Both the position numbers and the translations under genes were made by a program. DNA of 64,000 nt from positions 248,001 through 312,000 of the forward strand of contig WGMB01000010.1 in assembly GCA_016125275.1 (NCBI GenBank), written 5' to 3'. Source of the stretch: Acidobacteriota bacterium (GTDB lineage Bacteria > Acidobacteriota > Terriglobia > Bryobacterales > UBA6623). Of the stretch, positions 39,270 to 47,981 are shown in pieces. Numbering within the stretch: position 1 is the first letter of the stretch; each line of letters opens with the position of its first letter. The notes beneath the pieces are model-generated. The model was not told where the DNA came from and made no database searches. It saw only the letters and a program-made list of their open reading frames with translations.

Positions 39270-40484
39270 CTACCAGTCGATGACCGAACCGTCGTCCTTG
39301 TCGAACCTCGGCAGATAGGGCTGCGGCTCGCCGACCTCCGCCATCAGCTTGTCCTCGTCGATCGTGATGCCCAGGCCCGGATCGGTCGGCAGCGGACGGT
39401 AGCCGCCCGTAACGGCCGGCAGCGGCTTGGCCAGCAGCTCGTGCTCGCGGTCGCCGCGCTCCTGAATCAGGAAGTTCGGCACGCACCCGGCGAGCTGCAG
39501 GCTGGCCGCCAACGAGCAGGGGCCGTTGGGGTTGTGGGGCGCGATCGGGTAGTAGTAGGACTCGGCCATGCCCGCGATGATCTTGATCTCGGTGATGCCG
39601 CCGGCGTAGTTCACGTCCGGCTGCAGGATCTGCGCGGCGCCCTTCTCGAGGATCTCGCGGAAGCCCCATTTGGTGAAGATGCGCTCGCCGGTCGCCAGCG
39701 GGATGTGGGTCTTCTTGGCGATGTCGGCCATCACGTCCACGTTGAGCGCCTGCACGACTTCTTCGTAGAACCAGGGGTTGTAGGGCTCGAGGGCGTGCAC
39801 CAGCAGCATGGCGGTCGCCGGTTGGACGGCGCCGTGGAAGTCGATGGCGATGTCCACGCCGTCGCCGTACTTCTCGCGCAGCGCCTTGAAGCCCTCGGCC
39901 ACGGCGGCCACGGACTTGGCGCTCTCGATGTACTTGGTCGGTTGCCGGTCATGCACCCGCGGGCCCACCTTCATGGCGTTCACGCCGGTCTTCTCGCTGA
40001 CTTCGCCGTAGACGCGCACGCGGTCGCGGACCGGACCGCCGAGCAGCTTGTAGACGGGCACGCCGTAGACCTTGCCCTTGATGTCCCACAGGGCCTGATC
40101 AATGCCGCTCGAGATGGCGGTCTTGATCGGGCCGCCGCGGTAGAACGCGCCCCGGTGGATCGCCTGCCAGTGGAAGACGACCCGAGTGGGGTCCTGGCCG
40201 ATCAAATAGTCCCCGACCTCGAGGGCGCCGGCGGCGCACGCCTTGGCGTCGTCCTTGAGCATCTCCCCCCAGCCGGTGATGCCGGCGTCGGTGGAGATCT
40301 TGACGAAGACCCAGGTGTTCTTGAGAACGAAGGTCTCGATCTTGGTGACCTTGATCTTGTCGTTGGGCCCGATGGCGGCGGCGTCCGTGCGCTCGCACGT
40401 GAACATGGCGTCGAGGCCGGCGAGCGAGCCTGCGCCGAGGGCGGTGCGCAGCCAGGAGCGGCGGGTCATAGTGGATTGCGGCAT
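39270..40484 (-). CDS. Exported mandelate-racemase/galactonate-dehydratase-like enolase superfamily enzyme
   Basis: 404 residues. A twin-arginine-like signal (MTRRSWLRTALGAGSLAG) is followed by the N-terminal capping domain (FVLKNTWVFVKISTDAGITGWGE) and the barrel. Barrel markers include DIAIDFHG (metal-binding acid), LEPYNPWFYEE, ATGERIFTKWG, LQPDVNYAGGITE and the His of PHNPNGP, as in D-galactonate dehydratase. The sugar-acid substrate is inferred by family only. An exported version of a normally cytoplasmic enzyme is unusual but seen in Acidobacteria. Confidence 0.82.
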   Translation of the reverse strand: MPQSTMTRRSWLRTALGAGSLAGLDAMFTCERTDAAAIGPNDKIKVTKIETFVLKNTWVFVKISTDAGITGWGEMLKDDAKACAAGALEVGDYLIGQDPTRVVFHWQAIHRGAFYRGGPIKTAISSGIDQALWDIKGKVYGVPVYKLLGGPVRDRVRVYGEVSEKTGVNAMKVGPRVHDRQPTKYIESAKSVAAVAEGFKALREKYGDGVDIAIDFHGAVQPATAMLLVHALEPYNPWFYEEVVQALNVDVMADIAKKTHIPLATGERIFTKWGFREILEKGAAQILQPDVNYAGGITEIKIIAGMAESYYYPIAPHNPNGPCSLAASLQLAGCVPNFLIQERGDREHELLAKPLPAVTGGYRPLPTDPGLGITIDEDKLMAEVGEPQPYLPRFDKDDGSVIDW

Positions 40485-40602
40485 GGCGATTCTGAGAATA
40501 GACTCCCGCGCTATTGTACGTCACCGGCCGGAGACGCAGCTTGGCTTGGTCCTGGTACGTTTCGCACCTCTGGGGCGCTGCGTGCGGGCCGGCGGAGAGA
40601 CG

Positions 40603-43314
40603 TCAGTCGTCCCGCAAGACTTCCGACGGGTCGACGGCGACGGCGCGGCACACCGGGATCCAGGCCGCGCCGAACGCTGTCACGGCCAGAAGCACGCAGC
40701 CGGCTGCCAGGGTGGAGACGTCGTTGGGCCCGATGCCGAACAATAGAGACTCGGCGTAGCGGGACAGCGCGACCGAGCCGGCCAGCCCGATCGCCAAGCC
40801 GATCGCCGTCAGCCGTCCGACCTCCCCCAGCACCAAGGCCCGGATCGCCGAACCTTGCGCTCCCAAAGCCATTCGGACACCGATCTCCTTGCGTCGCCGG
40901 GCCACCATGTACGCCATGACGCCGTACAGGCCGAGCGTCGACAGCAGCGCCGCCAGGATCCCGAAGCCACTCGACAGGCCCGCCATCAGCCGTTCGGTCA
41001 TCACCGACCGCTCCACTTGCACCGCCAACACGCTGAACTCCACCTTGAGACCGACGTCGACCTGGGCCAGCTCGCTCCGGAAGCCCTCCATGGCGCCTTG
41101 GAGGGGGCCTCGCGCCCGCACCACGAAGCTGAGCTCGTTCTGCACGCCCTCCAACTGGGCGACCGGAACGTAGGCGATGGCGCGCCGTTCCTCGCGGAGG
41201 CCGGAGTACTTGGAGTCCTTGACGAGGCCGACGATCTCGAAGACCGGGTCGGTCTCTCCGAGCGCGCCCGGGTAGCGAAAGCTCCTGCCGATGGGGTTGT
41301 CGGAACCGAACAGGCGCTCGGCAAAGCGCTGATTCACAATGGCGACCGAGGGCGAGCCGCGGTCGTCCCGTTGCTGAAAGTCGCGGCCCGCAAGCAGAGG
41401 CGTCCGCATGGCTTCGAAATAGCCGGGGCCCACGCCGTTGAACCAGACGTTTACACCCTCGCCCGGATCCGGATCGTCGGCGGCATGGACGTGCTCGTTC
41501 CAGCCGCTACCGCTGAACGGGGTGAAGAGCGCGAAGGCGGCGGACTCGACCTCGGGCCTGGCGGTCAGCCGGTCGCCGAGCTGCTCCAGCGCGATGAGCC
41601 GGCGCTCCGGCGCGGCGACGGACGAGCGAGCGTCGACGGCGGCGACCAGGACGCCCTCGGCGTCGAGCCCCGGATCGGTCGCCAGCAGATTCTGCAGGCT
41701 CCGCCCGAACAGCAGCGCGCCGACCAGCAGGATCAGCGAAAGAGCGATCTGCGCCGCGGCCAGCGCCCGCCGCGGGCCGCTCTGGTCGCTGCCCGCCGTG
41801 GAGGTCCGGCCGCCGCGCATCGCGTCCGCCGGGGCGGCGCGAGTGGCCCGCAAGGCCGGCGCCAACCCGAACAGGAGGCAGGTCGCCACCGCCAGGCCCG
41901 CGGTGAAGGCGAAGACGCGCCAATCCACGCCCAGCTGGATCTCCAGGCCCGCCTCACCGGCCTGTAGGAACGCCACCATCGCGCGACTCAATGCCCCGGC
42001 GATTCCCGCCCCCAGCCCGGCGCCAAGGAGCGCCAGCGGCGCGCTCTCTGCGATCAGCTGGCTCACCAAGCGGGCGCGCGAAGCCCCCAGCGCGGTCCGC
42101 ACGGCGATCTCCCTCTCCCGCGAACAGGCTCTTGCCAGCAGCAGATTCGCTAGGTTGGCGCAGGCGATCGCCAGCACCAGCCCGGTGCTGGCCAGCAGAA
42201 TCCAAAGAGGGTTCTCGTACTGGCTGCGGACGGAGGAGACGCCGGCCGGGGCGGATTCGGCGCGCAAGCGGTTGGCGAGATAGCGCTCGGCGGAGTCGGG
42301 GCGGTAGGACTCCGGCAGGCTCTCGCGCAGGATGGCCGGCGAGATGTCCCGCAGATGGGCTGACGCACGCTCCGCCGACCAGTCGGGGCGAAGTCGACCG
42401 ATCGGCGTCAGCCACCAGAAGGTCTTGTCCGCCAGGCGGCCCCGACCGTCTTCGGCGAACAGCGCTTGGGCGCAGACGGGCAGAGCGATGTCGAAGCGCC
42501 GGGCCGGCTCCACGCCGAAGAACGACGGGGGCGTGACGGCTGCGACCGGGAACGTCCGACCGTCAATGGCGATCTCGCCTCCGACGGCGTTGACGTCTCC
42601 GCCGAGCTCGCGCAGCCAAAACTGGTAGTTGACCAGGGCGCCGGCTTGCGAACAGTCCTCGGCGTTGGTCCGTGGATCGAGCCAGGCCCCCAGCGTCGGC
42701 TGCACGCCGAGGACGTCGAGGAAGTTCGGCGTCACGTAGAGCCCCTCGGCGTAGCGAGCCTCGCCGCTGGGGCTGAGATTGAAGCGCGTCGTTCCGAAGG
42801 CCATCACGCCGGTGAAGGCTTTCTGGCGGAGCTGAATCTGCCGGAGCTGCGCGAAGGTGAAGCGGCTGTTGCGCCCGCCGAAGGAGCCCATGCCGTGGAA
42901 GTTCGGCCCCCACTCCACGGCGGCCAGGCGCGCCGGCTCTTCCACCGGCAGGCCGCGGAACCGTAAGGCGTTGATCAACTGAAACATCGCGGAGTTGGCG
43001 CCGATGCCGAGCGCCAGGGACAGCGTCGCGACTACGGTGAAGGCCGGGTTCAGCGCCAGTTGGCGCGCCCCGTAGCGAAGGTCCTGCAGCAGCGATTCCA
43101 GCCAACGGGCCATATCGGCGTCTCCTGTCTCCTCGCGCGTCCGCGTGTAGCCTCCGAACCGGCGCCGGGCCTCTCGCTCAGCCTCCCGTGGGCTCAATCC
43201 CGCGCCGATGAGGTCGTCGATGCGTTCGGCGAGGTGAAACTCGAGCTCCTCGTCGAGCTCCCGGCGGAGGCGGGCGGCCCGGAAGACGTTGGCGATTCGT
43301 TGGAGCCGGAGCAT
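40603..43314 (-). CDS. Acidobacterial duplicated orphan permease (ADOP)
   Basis: 903 residues. A cytoplasmic N-terminus with a coiled/arginine-rich region (ARLRRELDEELEFHLAERIDDLIGAGLSPREAEREARRRFGG) is followed by MacB/FtsX-type permease halves, each with a membrane segment before a large periplasmic loop and three segments after (FTVVATLSLALGIGANSAMF and the later RRALAAAQIALSLILLVGALLFGRSL). Such proteins have no dedicated ATPase nearby and are a hallmark of Acidobacteria. The gene follows the PadR gene by 15 bases in one operon. Confidence 0.93.
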   Translation of the reverse strand: MLRLQRIANVFRAARLRRELDEELEFHLAERIDDLIGAGLSPREAEREARRRFGGYTRTREETGDADMARWLESLLQDLRYGARQLALNPAFTVVATLSLALGIGANSAMFQLINALRFRGLPVEEPARLAAVEWGPNFHGMGSFGGRNSRFTFAQLRQIQLRQKAFTGVMAFGTTRFNLSPSGEARYAEGLYVTPNFLDVLGVQPTLGAWLDPRTNAEDCSQAGALVNYQFWLRELGGDVNAVGGEIAIDGRTFPVAAVTPPSFFGVEPARRFDIALPVCAQALFAEDGRGRLADKTFWWLTPIGRLRPDWSAERASAHLRDISPAILRESLPESYRPDSAERYLANRLRAESAPAGVSSVRSQYENPLWILLASTGLVLAIACANLANLLLARACSREREIAVRTALGASRARLVSQLIAESAPLALLGAGLGAGIAGALSRAMVAFLQAGEAGLEIQLGVDWRVFAFTAGLAVATCLLFGLAPALRATRAAPADAMRGGRTSTAGSDQSGPRRALAAAQIALSLILLVGALLFGRSLQNLLATDPGLDAEGVLVAAVDARSSVAAPERRLIALEQLGDRLTARPEVESAAFALFTPFSGSGWNEHVHAADDPDPGEGVNVWFNGVGPGYFEAMRTPLLAGRDFQQRDDRGSPSVAIVNQRFAERLFGSDNPIGRSFRYPGALGETDPVFEIVGLVKDSKYSGLREERRAIAYVPVAQLEGVQNELSFVVRARGPLQGAMEGFRSELAQVDVGLKVEFSVLAVQVERSVMTERLMAGLSSGFGILAALLSTLGLYGVMAYMVARRRKEIGVRMALGAQGSAIRALVLGEVGRLTAIGLAIGLAGSVALSRYAESLLFGIGPNDVSTLAAGCVLLAVTAFGAAWIPVCRAVAVDPSEVLRDD

Positions 43315-43329
43315 CCCCGAGGCCTCGCT

Positions 43330-43668
43330 CTAGGCGCCGGCGCCCAGCACGAGGGCGACGCCTTGGGTCAACTGGGCCCAGCTCCGCTTCTCGTCGGCGA
43401 GTTGCCGCCGTCCGAGGTCGGTGATCTCGTAGAACTTCGCGCGGCGGCCCTTCTCGGTCTGTCCCCAGCTCGCCCTTAGCCAGCCGGCCTGCTGCATGCG
43501 GTGCAGGGCCGGATACAGCGAGCCCTCTTCCACCCGCAGCAGCTCGGTGGAGGCGGCCTGGATGTGGCCGCAGAGGCCGTAGCCGTGGCAGGGTCCACGC
43601 GTGGAGAGGGTGGCGAGCACGAGCAGCGCCAGCGTCCCTTGGAGGATGTCGTTCTTTCCGGCCCCCAT
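43330..43668 (-). CDS. PadR-family transcriptional regulator
   Basis: 112 residues. The PadR winged helix-turn-helix is complete: LQGTLALLVLATLSTRGPCHGYGLCGHI, then LLRVEEGSLYPALHRMQQAGWLRASW and YEITDLGRRQL. It is expected to repress its own operon. It is divergent from no gene; the operator described next overlaps its start codon. Confidence 0.95.
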   Translation of the reverse strand: MGAGKNDILQGTLALLVLATLSTRGPCHGYGLCGHIQAASTELLRVEEGSLYPALHRMQQAGWLRASWGQTEKGRRAKFYEITDLGRRQLADEKRSWAQLTQGVALVLGAGA

Positions 43669-43687
43669 GCCTATCTAGCTAGGTATG
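43666..43687 (-). promoter_or_regulatory. Imperfect palindrome overlapping the PadR start codon
   Basis: A 22-base inverted repeat, centred on the CTAG core CTAGCTAG (43676-43683), pairs in 9 of 11 positions. It begins at the CAT that is the reverse complement of the ATG. PadR operators are palindromes, so this is likely an autoregulatory site. On the minus strand a TAGATA-like -10 lies a few bases before the ATG, which suggests a leaderless or very short leader mRNA. Confidence 0.55.
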
Positions 43688-43736
43688 TTCGCCGCAACTC
43701 GTGGCCTCTGTCAAGAGCCGCGATGGGGGGAGGGCT

Positions 43737-44705
43737 TCAGTTGTGGTGCGGCTCGTAGCGGACCCCGAGGGTGCGGGCCGCGATGCCGCAATGGAAGGCG
43801 GCGGCCTTGAGCGCTGCTACGGCCCCGGAGCGGGCCTCGAGGCTTCCCAGGCCTCGAATCGAAAGCACGGTGATGCGCGCGGCGGCCCGCAGCAGCCACC
43901 AAGCGAACGAGAGCCAGCGCAGGGGGAACGGCGTCCTCGCGCTGAGGATCCAGCGGCGGTAGACCTTGTAGTAGGTGACTCCCTCGCGGAACGACCGCCG
44001 CAAGATCCAGCGCAGATTCACGCGATCGGGTGACACCGACTCGTCCACCTGCGCCTCGCGGCACCAGACGATCTTGAACCCGGCCTGTTGCAGGGAGTGG
44101 AACAGCTCGGTGTCCTCGCCGCCAGTGCGGCCGTAGTCGGGCCGAAACGGGACCGGCCGATGCGTCGCGGCCCTCCGACGCAACAGGGAGTTGGCAGTAT
44201 TGAACACCAACCACTCAGTCGAGCCGGTGGGAGGGTTGTAGAGGTCGAAGACGCCGCTGCCGGCGATCTGCGGAGGCGTCTCGGAGGGTAGCACCCGGCG
44301 AACGGCCCCAAAGACCACATCGGCTTGATAGGCCTGGGCGGTCTCCACCAGCGTGGCCAGCCAGCGCGGGGAGGCCTGGGCGTCGTCGTCGATGGTGGCG
44401 ATGAAGTCCGCGTCGGCCGAGACGTGGGAGAAGCCGCGATTGCGAGCCAGCGATATGTTCTGGATGGGCTCGGCGTCGTAGAGCAGCTCCAGCCCGCTCT
44501 CCCGCAAGACCGCTACGACCGGCTCGGCGCTGCGTTCGTCATCGTTGTCCACCACGATGACCCGGAAGCGCAGGCCGGGCGAAAGCTCCTGCCGGGCCAG
44601 GGAATCCAGCAACTTACGCAGCAAGACCGGCCGCCTGCGCGTGGCGATGCAGACATCCACTCGGATCGAAGCCGGTCGACCCGGCTCAGGCCCCGGGGAA
44701 ATCAC
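43737..44705 (-). CDS. Family 2 glycosyltransferase
   Basis: 322 residues. The GT-A domain begins VDVCIATRRRPVLLRKLLDSL, has IATIDDDAQASP (metal-binding DxD) and SLARNRGF. The second half has YGRTGGEDTELF, the ED motif of the acceptor site, and a C-terminal membrane-associating segment (WLSFAWWLLRAAARITVLS). It follows the GT39-like gene by 15 bases in a minus-strand pair. The sugar cannot be told from sequence. Confidence 0.88.
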   Translation of the reverse strand: MISPGPEPGRPASIRVDVCIATRRRPVLLRKLLDSLARQELSPGLRFRVIVVDNDDERSAEPVVAVLRESGLELLYDAEPIQNISLARNRGFSHVSADADFIATIDDDAQASPRWLATLVETAQAYQADVVFGAVRRVLPSETPPQIAGSGVFDLYNPPTGSTEWLVFNTANSLLRRRAATHRPVPFRPDYGRTGGEDTELFHSLQQAGFKIVWCREAQVDESVSPDRVNLRWILRRSFREGVTYYKVYRRWILSARTPFPLRWLSFAWWLLRAAARITVLSIRGLGSLEARSGAVAALKAAAFHCGIAARTLGVRYEPHHN

Positions 44706-44720
44706 CGCCCCAATTGTCGC

Positions 44721-46442
44721 TCACGGCTGGGCCAATTCGCGCAAAGAAGGATTGGGGGAGGCTTCGAGCGCGTGGCCGAGACGGCGGCTCATGTCCACGC
44801 GGATCGGTCCACGGGGGCGAACGTCCGGCGCAGTGGAGCGGTAGGCGAAGACCTGAAAGGGCTGATTCGAGCTCGAAGCCTCGGCGATCCGCCGCCACCG
44901 CTCGGGATGCTCCTCGATGGCGCCGCGTAGCAACGCATCGTGAGCAAGGTCTTCGAACTGGCCGCGCTCGAGCACCAGGACCGCGACGGGCTGGGACTCC
45001 AGATACTCTTCCAGCGACTCGGCCGTTTCGAAATAAGGCTCGTAGTAGCCGCCGCCGCGCCAGTTGACCCAGGCCAGCGATTTGGTCGCCCGCAGCACGA
45101 ACCAGCGTGGGTCGGGCGCCAGACGGGCGGCCTCCGCGATGAAGGCTCCCTCGGCGGTCCCGTTCGACGAGACCAGGAACACCGAGCCGTCGAGGCTATG
45201 GTCGGCGGCGAGGCGCTCGGCCAGATCAATGAGCGCGAAGTCCGGCTTCTGCGGCCAGTCGTGCGGCCAGGCCAGCCGACCCAGCGCCAATAGCGCCAGC
45301 GCGAACCGGGCCGGCGGAGCGGTCCAAGCGGGCAGGCGCTCCGCCAGCGCCCCCGCCGCTAGCGCCACCACGGCGATGAACACCGGAGTCAAGTGGAACA
45401 GGTGGCGGGGCTCGGCGCTCTCTGGCAGCGCCACGTGCAGAAACAGCGAGGCGACCGCGTAGGCGCCGATGACAGCGACCATCGGCGAGCAGCGCCCGCG
45501 CAACGCCGGACCTAGAAACACGGCGGCCAGGGCCAGGGCGGCGACAATCGTGGCCGCCGGACCCAGCAGGTTCACCACGAAACCGGCGCGCTCGCTCGAG
45601 TCGACCAGGCGCGTAAGCGTGAGCCGGTGCATGGGGCTGCCAAAGGCTGTGGGAATCAGCGACCCCTGGAGGAGGTACCAGGGCCCGGCCAGCAGCAGCA
45701 CCACGCCGGCGGGCAGCCAGAAGTCCCACCGCTTCAACAACGAGAGGCGGCCGCAGGCGAGCACGCCGAGCGGCGGCAAGAACGCCAGGACGATGCCGAG
45801 ACCCTTGATGAGCAGCGCCGCCGCCGCGGCCAGGCCGAACAGGAGCGCCGAGCCGAGCCCGGGCCGCTCCAGGTACGAGATGTAGGCCAGCACCGCGGCC
45901 AGACAACACAGCGTCAGGGGCACCTCCGTCATCACCGACGACGTGAGTATCTGCGTCGGCGCCTGGAACAGGATCCACCAGACCACCGCCCCCGCCGCCA
46001 GCCAAGCCGAAGCCCCTCGGCGCACGAGCAGATACAGCAGTGTCGCCGTCGCCGCGCCCAGCAGAGCCATCAGCGTGAACACCGAGCCCCGGCCCGGACC
46101 GAACAGCAGAAACCAGCCGCCCAACGTGGCCGGAAACAGCGGCGGCCAATGGCCGATGGCCAACCGAGGGTAGCGGATGTAGTACTGCTCGGCGAAGCGT
46201 AGCGGGCTCGTGGGCGCTCCGTCGCGGATGTACTCCGACACCATCACGCCGGTCACATAATGCGCGGACTCGTCCGGGTGAAACCCGAACTCACGCTCCC
46301 ACGCGCCGGTACGGTTTTGGACTGCAAATAGGACGAGCAGAGCGCCGAGGAACAGAGCCAGGATCTCGGCGGCGGCGACGGTGCGAGCGGGCCGGATCGC
46401 GGTTCCCGGGCGATTGATCCGGAACCCGTCGTTTGTCATCAT
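44721..46442 (-). CDS. Multi-pass membrane glycosyltransferase, GT39/ArnT-like
   Basis: About 573 residues from ATG 46442. The first extracytoplasmic loop carries FGFHPDESAHYVTG, the Asp-Glu of the GT39 family, and at least nine further hydrophobic segments follow before a soluble C-terminus. It uses a polyprenyl-phosphate sugar. Its start is divergent from the ABC-2 permease gene, and the two open frames overlap by about 10 bases. Confidence 0.82.
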   Translation of the reverse strand: MMTNDGFRINRPGTAIRPARTVAAAEILALFLGALLVLFAVQNRTGAWEREFGFHPDESAHYVTGVMVSEYIRDGAPTSPLRFAEQYYIRYPRLAIGHWPPLFPATLGGWFLLFGPGRGSVFTLMALLGAATATLLYLLVRRGASAWLAAGAVVWWILFQAPTQILTSSVMTEVPLTLCCLAAVLAYISYLERPGLGSALLFGLAAAAALLIKGLGIVLAFLPPLGVLACGRLSLLKRWDFWLPAGVVLLLAGPWYLLQGSLIPTAFGSPMHRLTLTRLVDSSERAGFVVNLLGPAATIVAALALAAVFLGPALRGRCSPMVAVIGAYAVASLFLHVALPESAEPRHLFHLTPVFIAVVALAAGALAERLPAWTAPPARFALALLALGRLAWPHDWPQKPDFALIDLAERLAADHSLDGSVFLVSSNGTAEGAFIAEAARLAPDPRWFVLRATKSLAWVNWRGGGYYEPYFETAESLEEYLESQPVAVLVLERGQFEDLAHDALLRGAIEEHPERWRRIAEASSSNQPFQVFAYRSTAPDVRPRGPIRVDMSRRLGHALEASPNPSLRELAQP

Positions 46443-47254
46443 CGTGGTTTCTACACCCGCTCCGACGCCGCCCAATTTTGGGCCTCAAAGTGTATCAAAG
46501 AAGCCAGATCGACTTGCTGCGCGAGCTCGCGATCGCGCAGTACAAGCTCAAAGACCAGAGTACCGTTTTCGGGTTCCTGTGGAGCTTCCTGCATCCCTTG
46601 GCGCTGCTGTTGGTGCTGTTTGTCTTCTTCAACGGCGGCTTCGGGGGACAGATCGAGCACTACCCGATTTACATGCTCTTGGGCCTGGTCCATTACACGC
46701 ATTTCGCCAACACGACCGGGGCGGCCCTTCGCACGCTACGCGACATGCGGGAGCTGACGGCCGAGGCCGTATTTCCCAAGGAACTGCTGGTCTTCGCCAA
46801 CGTCGTCTCCGGCAGCATCGAGTTCGTGATCTCCATGGCGATCTGCCTCGGGCTGGCGGCGGCGGCCGGCGTTCCCCCGTCAGCGGCTTGGCTGTGGGTT
46901 CTGCCCGCGATGGCGTTGCAACTCCTGCTGGCGGCCTGGGTCGGCTTGGGCCTCGCCAGCCTCTATCCGTTCGCCGGAGACATCGACCACATTTATCAGA
47001 TCGTCCTGCGGATGCTCTTTTTCGGAACCCCCATCTTCTATGACTCGAAGTTTCTGGGCAACAGCCCACTGGCCCAGACGGCGCTCGAGATCAATCCGTT
47101 GGCGCAGATGATCGGGATCTCCCGCGACGCCGTTCTGCATGGCGAGCTTCGGCCCGGGGTTCTGGCGGTGTTCACCGCCGTCAACCTCGCCGGCGGAGTG
47201 GTGGCTTTGTGGCTGTTCAAGAAGCTCGAGCCGAGGTTCGCCGAAAATGTCTAG
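46433..47254 (+). CDS. ABC-2 type polysaccharide/lipopolysaccharide exporter permease
   Basis: Up to 273 residues. The start is uncertain: TTG 46433, TTG 46478 and GTG 46490 are in frame and none has a good Shine-Dalgarno; the conserved part starts about residue 22 (QRSQIDLLRELAIAQYKLKDQSTVFGFLWSFLHPL), the typical entry of Wzm/TagG-type permeases, then six membrane segments. It exports an undecaprenyl-linked glycan with the ATPase gene that overlaps it by 8 bases. Confidence 0.85.
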   Translation: MSSSWFLHPLRRRPILGLKVYQRSQIDLLRELAIAQYKLKDQSTVFGFLWSFLHPLALLLVLFVFFNGGFGGQIEHYPIYMLLGLVHYTHFANTTGAALRTLRDMRELTAEAVFPKELLVFANVVSGSIEFVISMAICLGLAAAAGVPPSAAWLWVLPAMALQLLLAAWVGLGLASLYPFAGDIDHIYQIVLRMLFFGTPIFYDSKFLGNSPLAQTALEINPLAQMIGISRDAVLHGELRPGVLAVFTAVNLAGGVVALWLFKKLEPRFAENV

Positions 47255-47981
47255 CGGACGCATTCTGGCGACGTCTCTGTCGAAGGAGTTCGTCGAGCGA
47301 TCCGACTCGACGGTCCTGCAGCGGCTGGTGGGAGCCTTCGGAGTGCGCGGCTCGGGCAGGCAACGCCTGGCGGTCTGCGACGTGAGCTTCGAGGTCGGCC
47401 CGGGCGAGATCGTCGGGCTGATCGGCTACAACGGCGCCGGCAAGACGACGCTGCTCAAGACGCTGTCCGGGCTGTACGCGCCCACGGCCGGTTCCGTCGA
47501 GATCACCGGCCGCCTGGTCTTTCTGGCGGGCCTAGGCATCGGCATGATCCCGAACCTGTCCGTCAAGCAGAACGCCTACATCTACGGCACGATCTGCGGG
47601 CTGACCCGGCGACGCATCGAGCAAGTCTTCGACCAGGTGATCGAATGGGCCGAGCTGTCTTCCTACGTTTCGGCCCCCCTGCGCACGCTCTCGCAGGGCA
47701 TGAAGGCGCGGCTCGCCTTCGCCGTGGCCCAGCACATCGAAGCCGACGTGATCCTATTGGACGAAGCGTTTGCCGCCGGCGACCGCCGCTTTCGCATCCG
47801 CAGCGACGATTTCTTCGAGCGGTCTCGCCGGCAGGGGCGGGCGATGATCGTCTCCACGCACAGTCTGGAGTTCGTCGAACGGACCTGCACGCGGGCTCTC
47901 TGGCTGCGCAAGGGAGAGATCGTGGCGGACGGCGCGCCGGAGCTCGTGCTTGCTCGCTACCTGGAGGAGCAGAACGGCTAA
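47247..47981 (+). CDS. ABC transporter ATP-binding protein, polysaccharide exporter type
   Basis: 244 residues. Walker A GYNGAGKTTLLKT, signature-like region LSQGMKARLAFAVA, Walker B DVILLDEAFAAGD and the H-loop VSTHSLEF place it with Wzt/TagH-type ATPases. It has no C-terminal sugar-binding extension, so chain-length or cap recognition would be elsewhere. The stop overlaps the radical SAM gene stop by 4 bases. Confidence 0.9.
   Translation: MSSGRILATSLSKEFVERSDSTVLQRLVGAFGVRGSGRQRLAVCDVSFEVGPGEIVGLIGYNGAGKTTLLKTLSGLYAPTAGSVEITGRLVFLAGLGIGMIPNLSVKQNAYIYGTICGLTRRRIEQVFDQVIEWAELSSYVSAPLRTLSQGMKARLAFAVAQHIEADVILLDEAFAAGDRRFRIRSDDFFERSRRQGRAMIVSTHSLEFVERTCTRALWLRKGEIVADGAPELVLARYLEEQNG

Noticed and set aside
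40490-40560. A TACAAT box upstream of the enolase-family gene as a promoter
   Set aside because: The hexamer 17 bases upstream (AGCTGC) does not resemble a -35 box.
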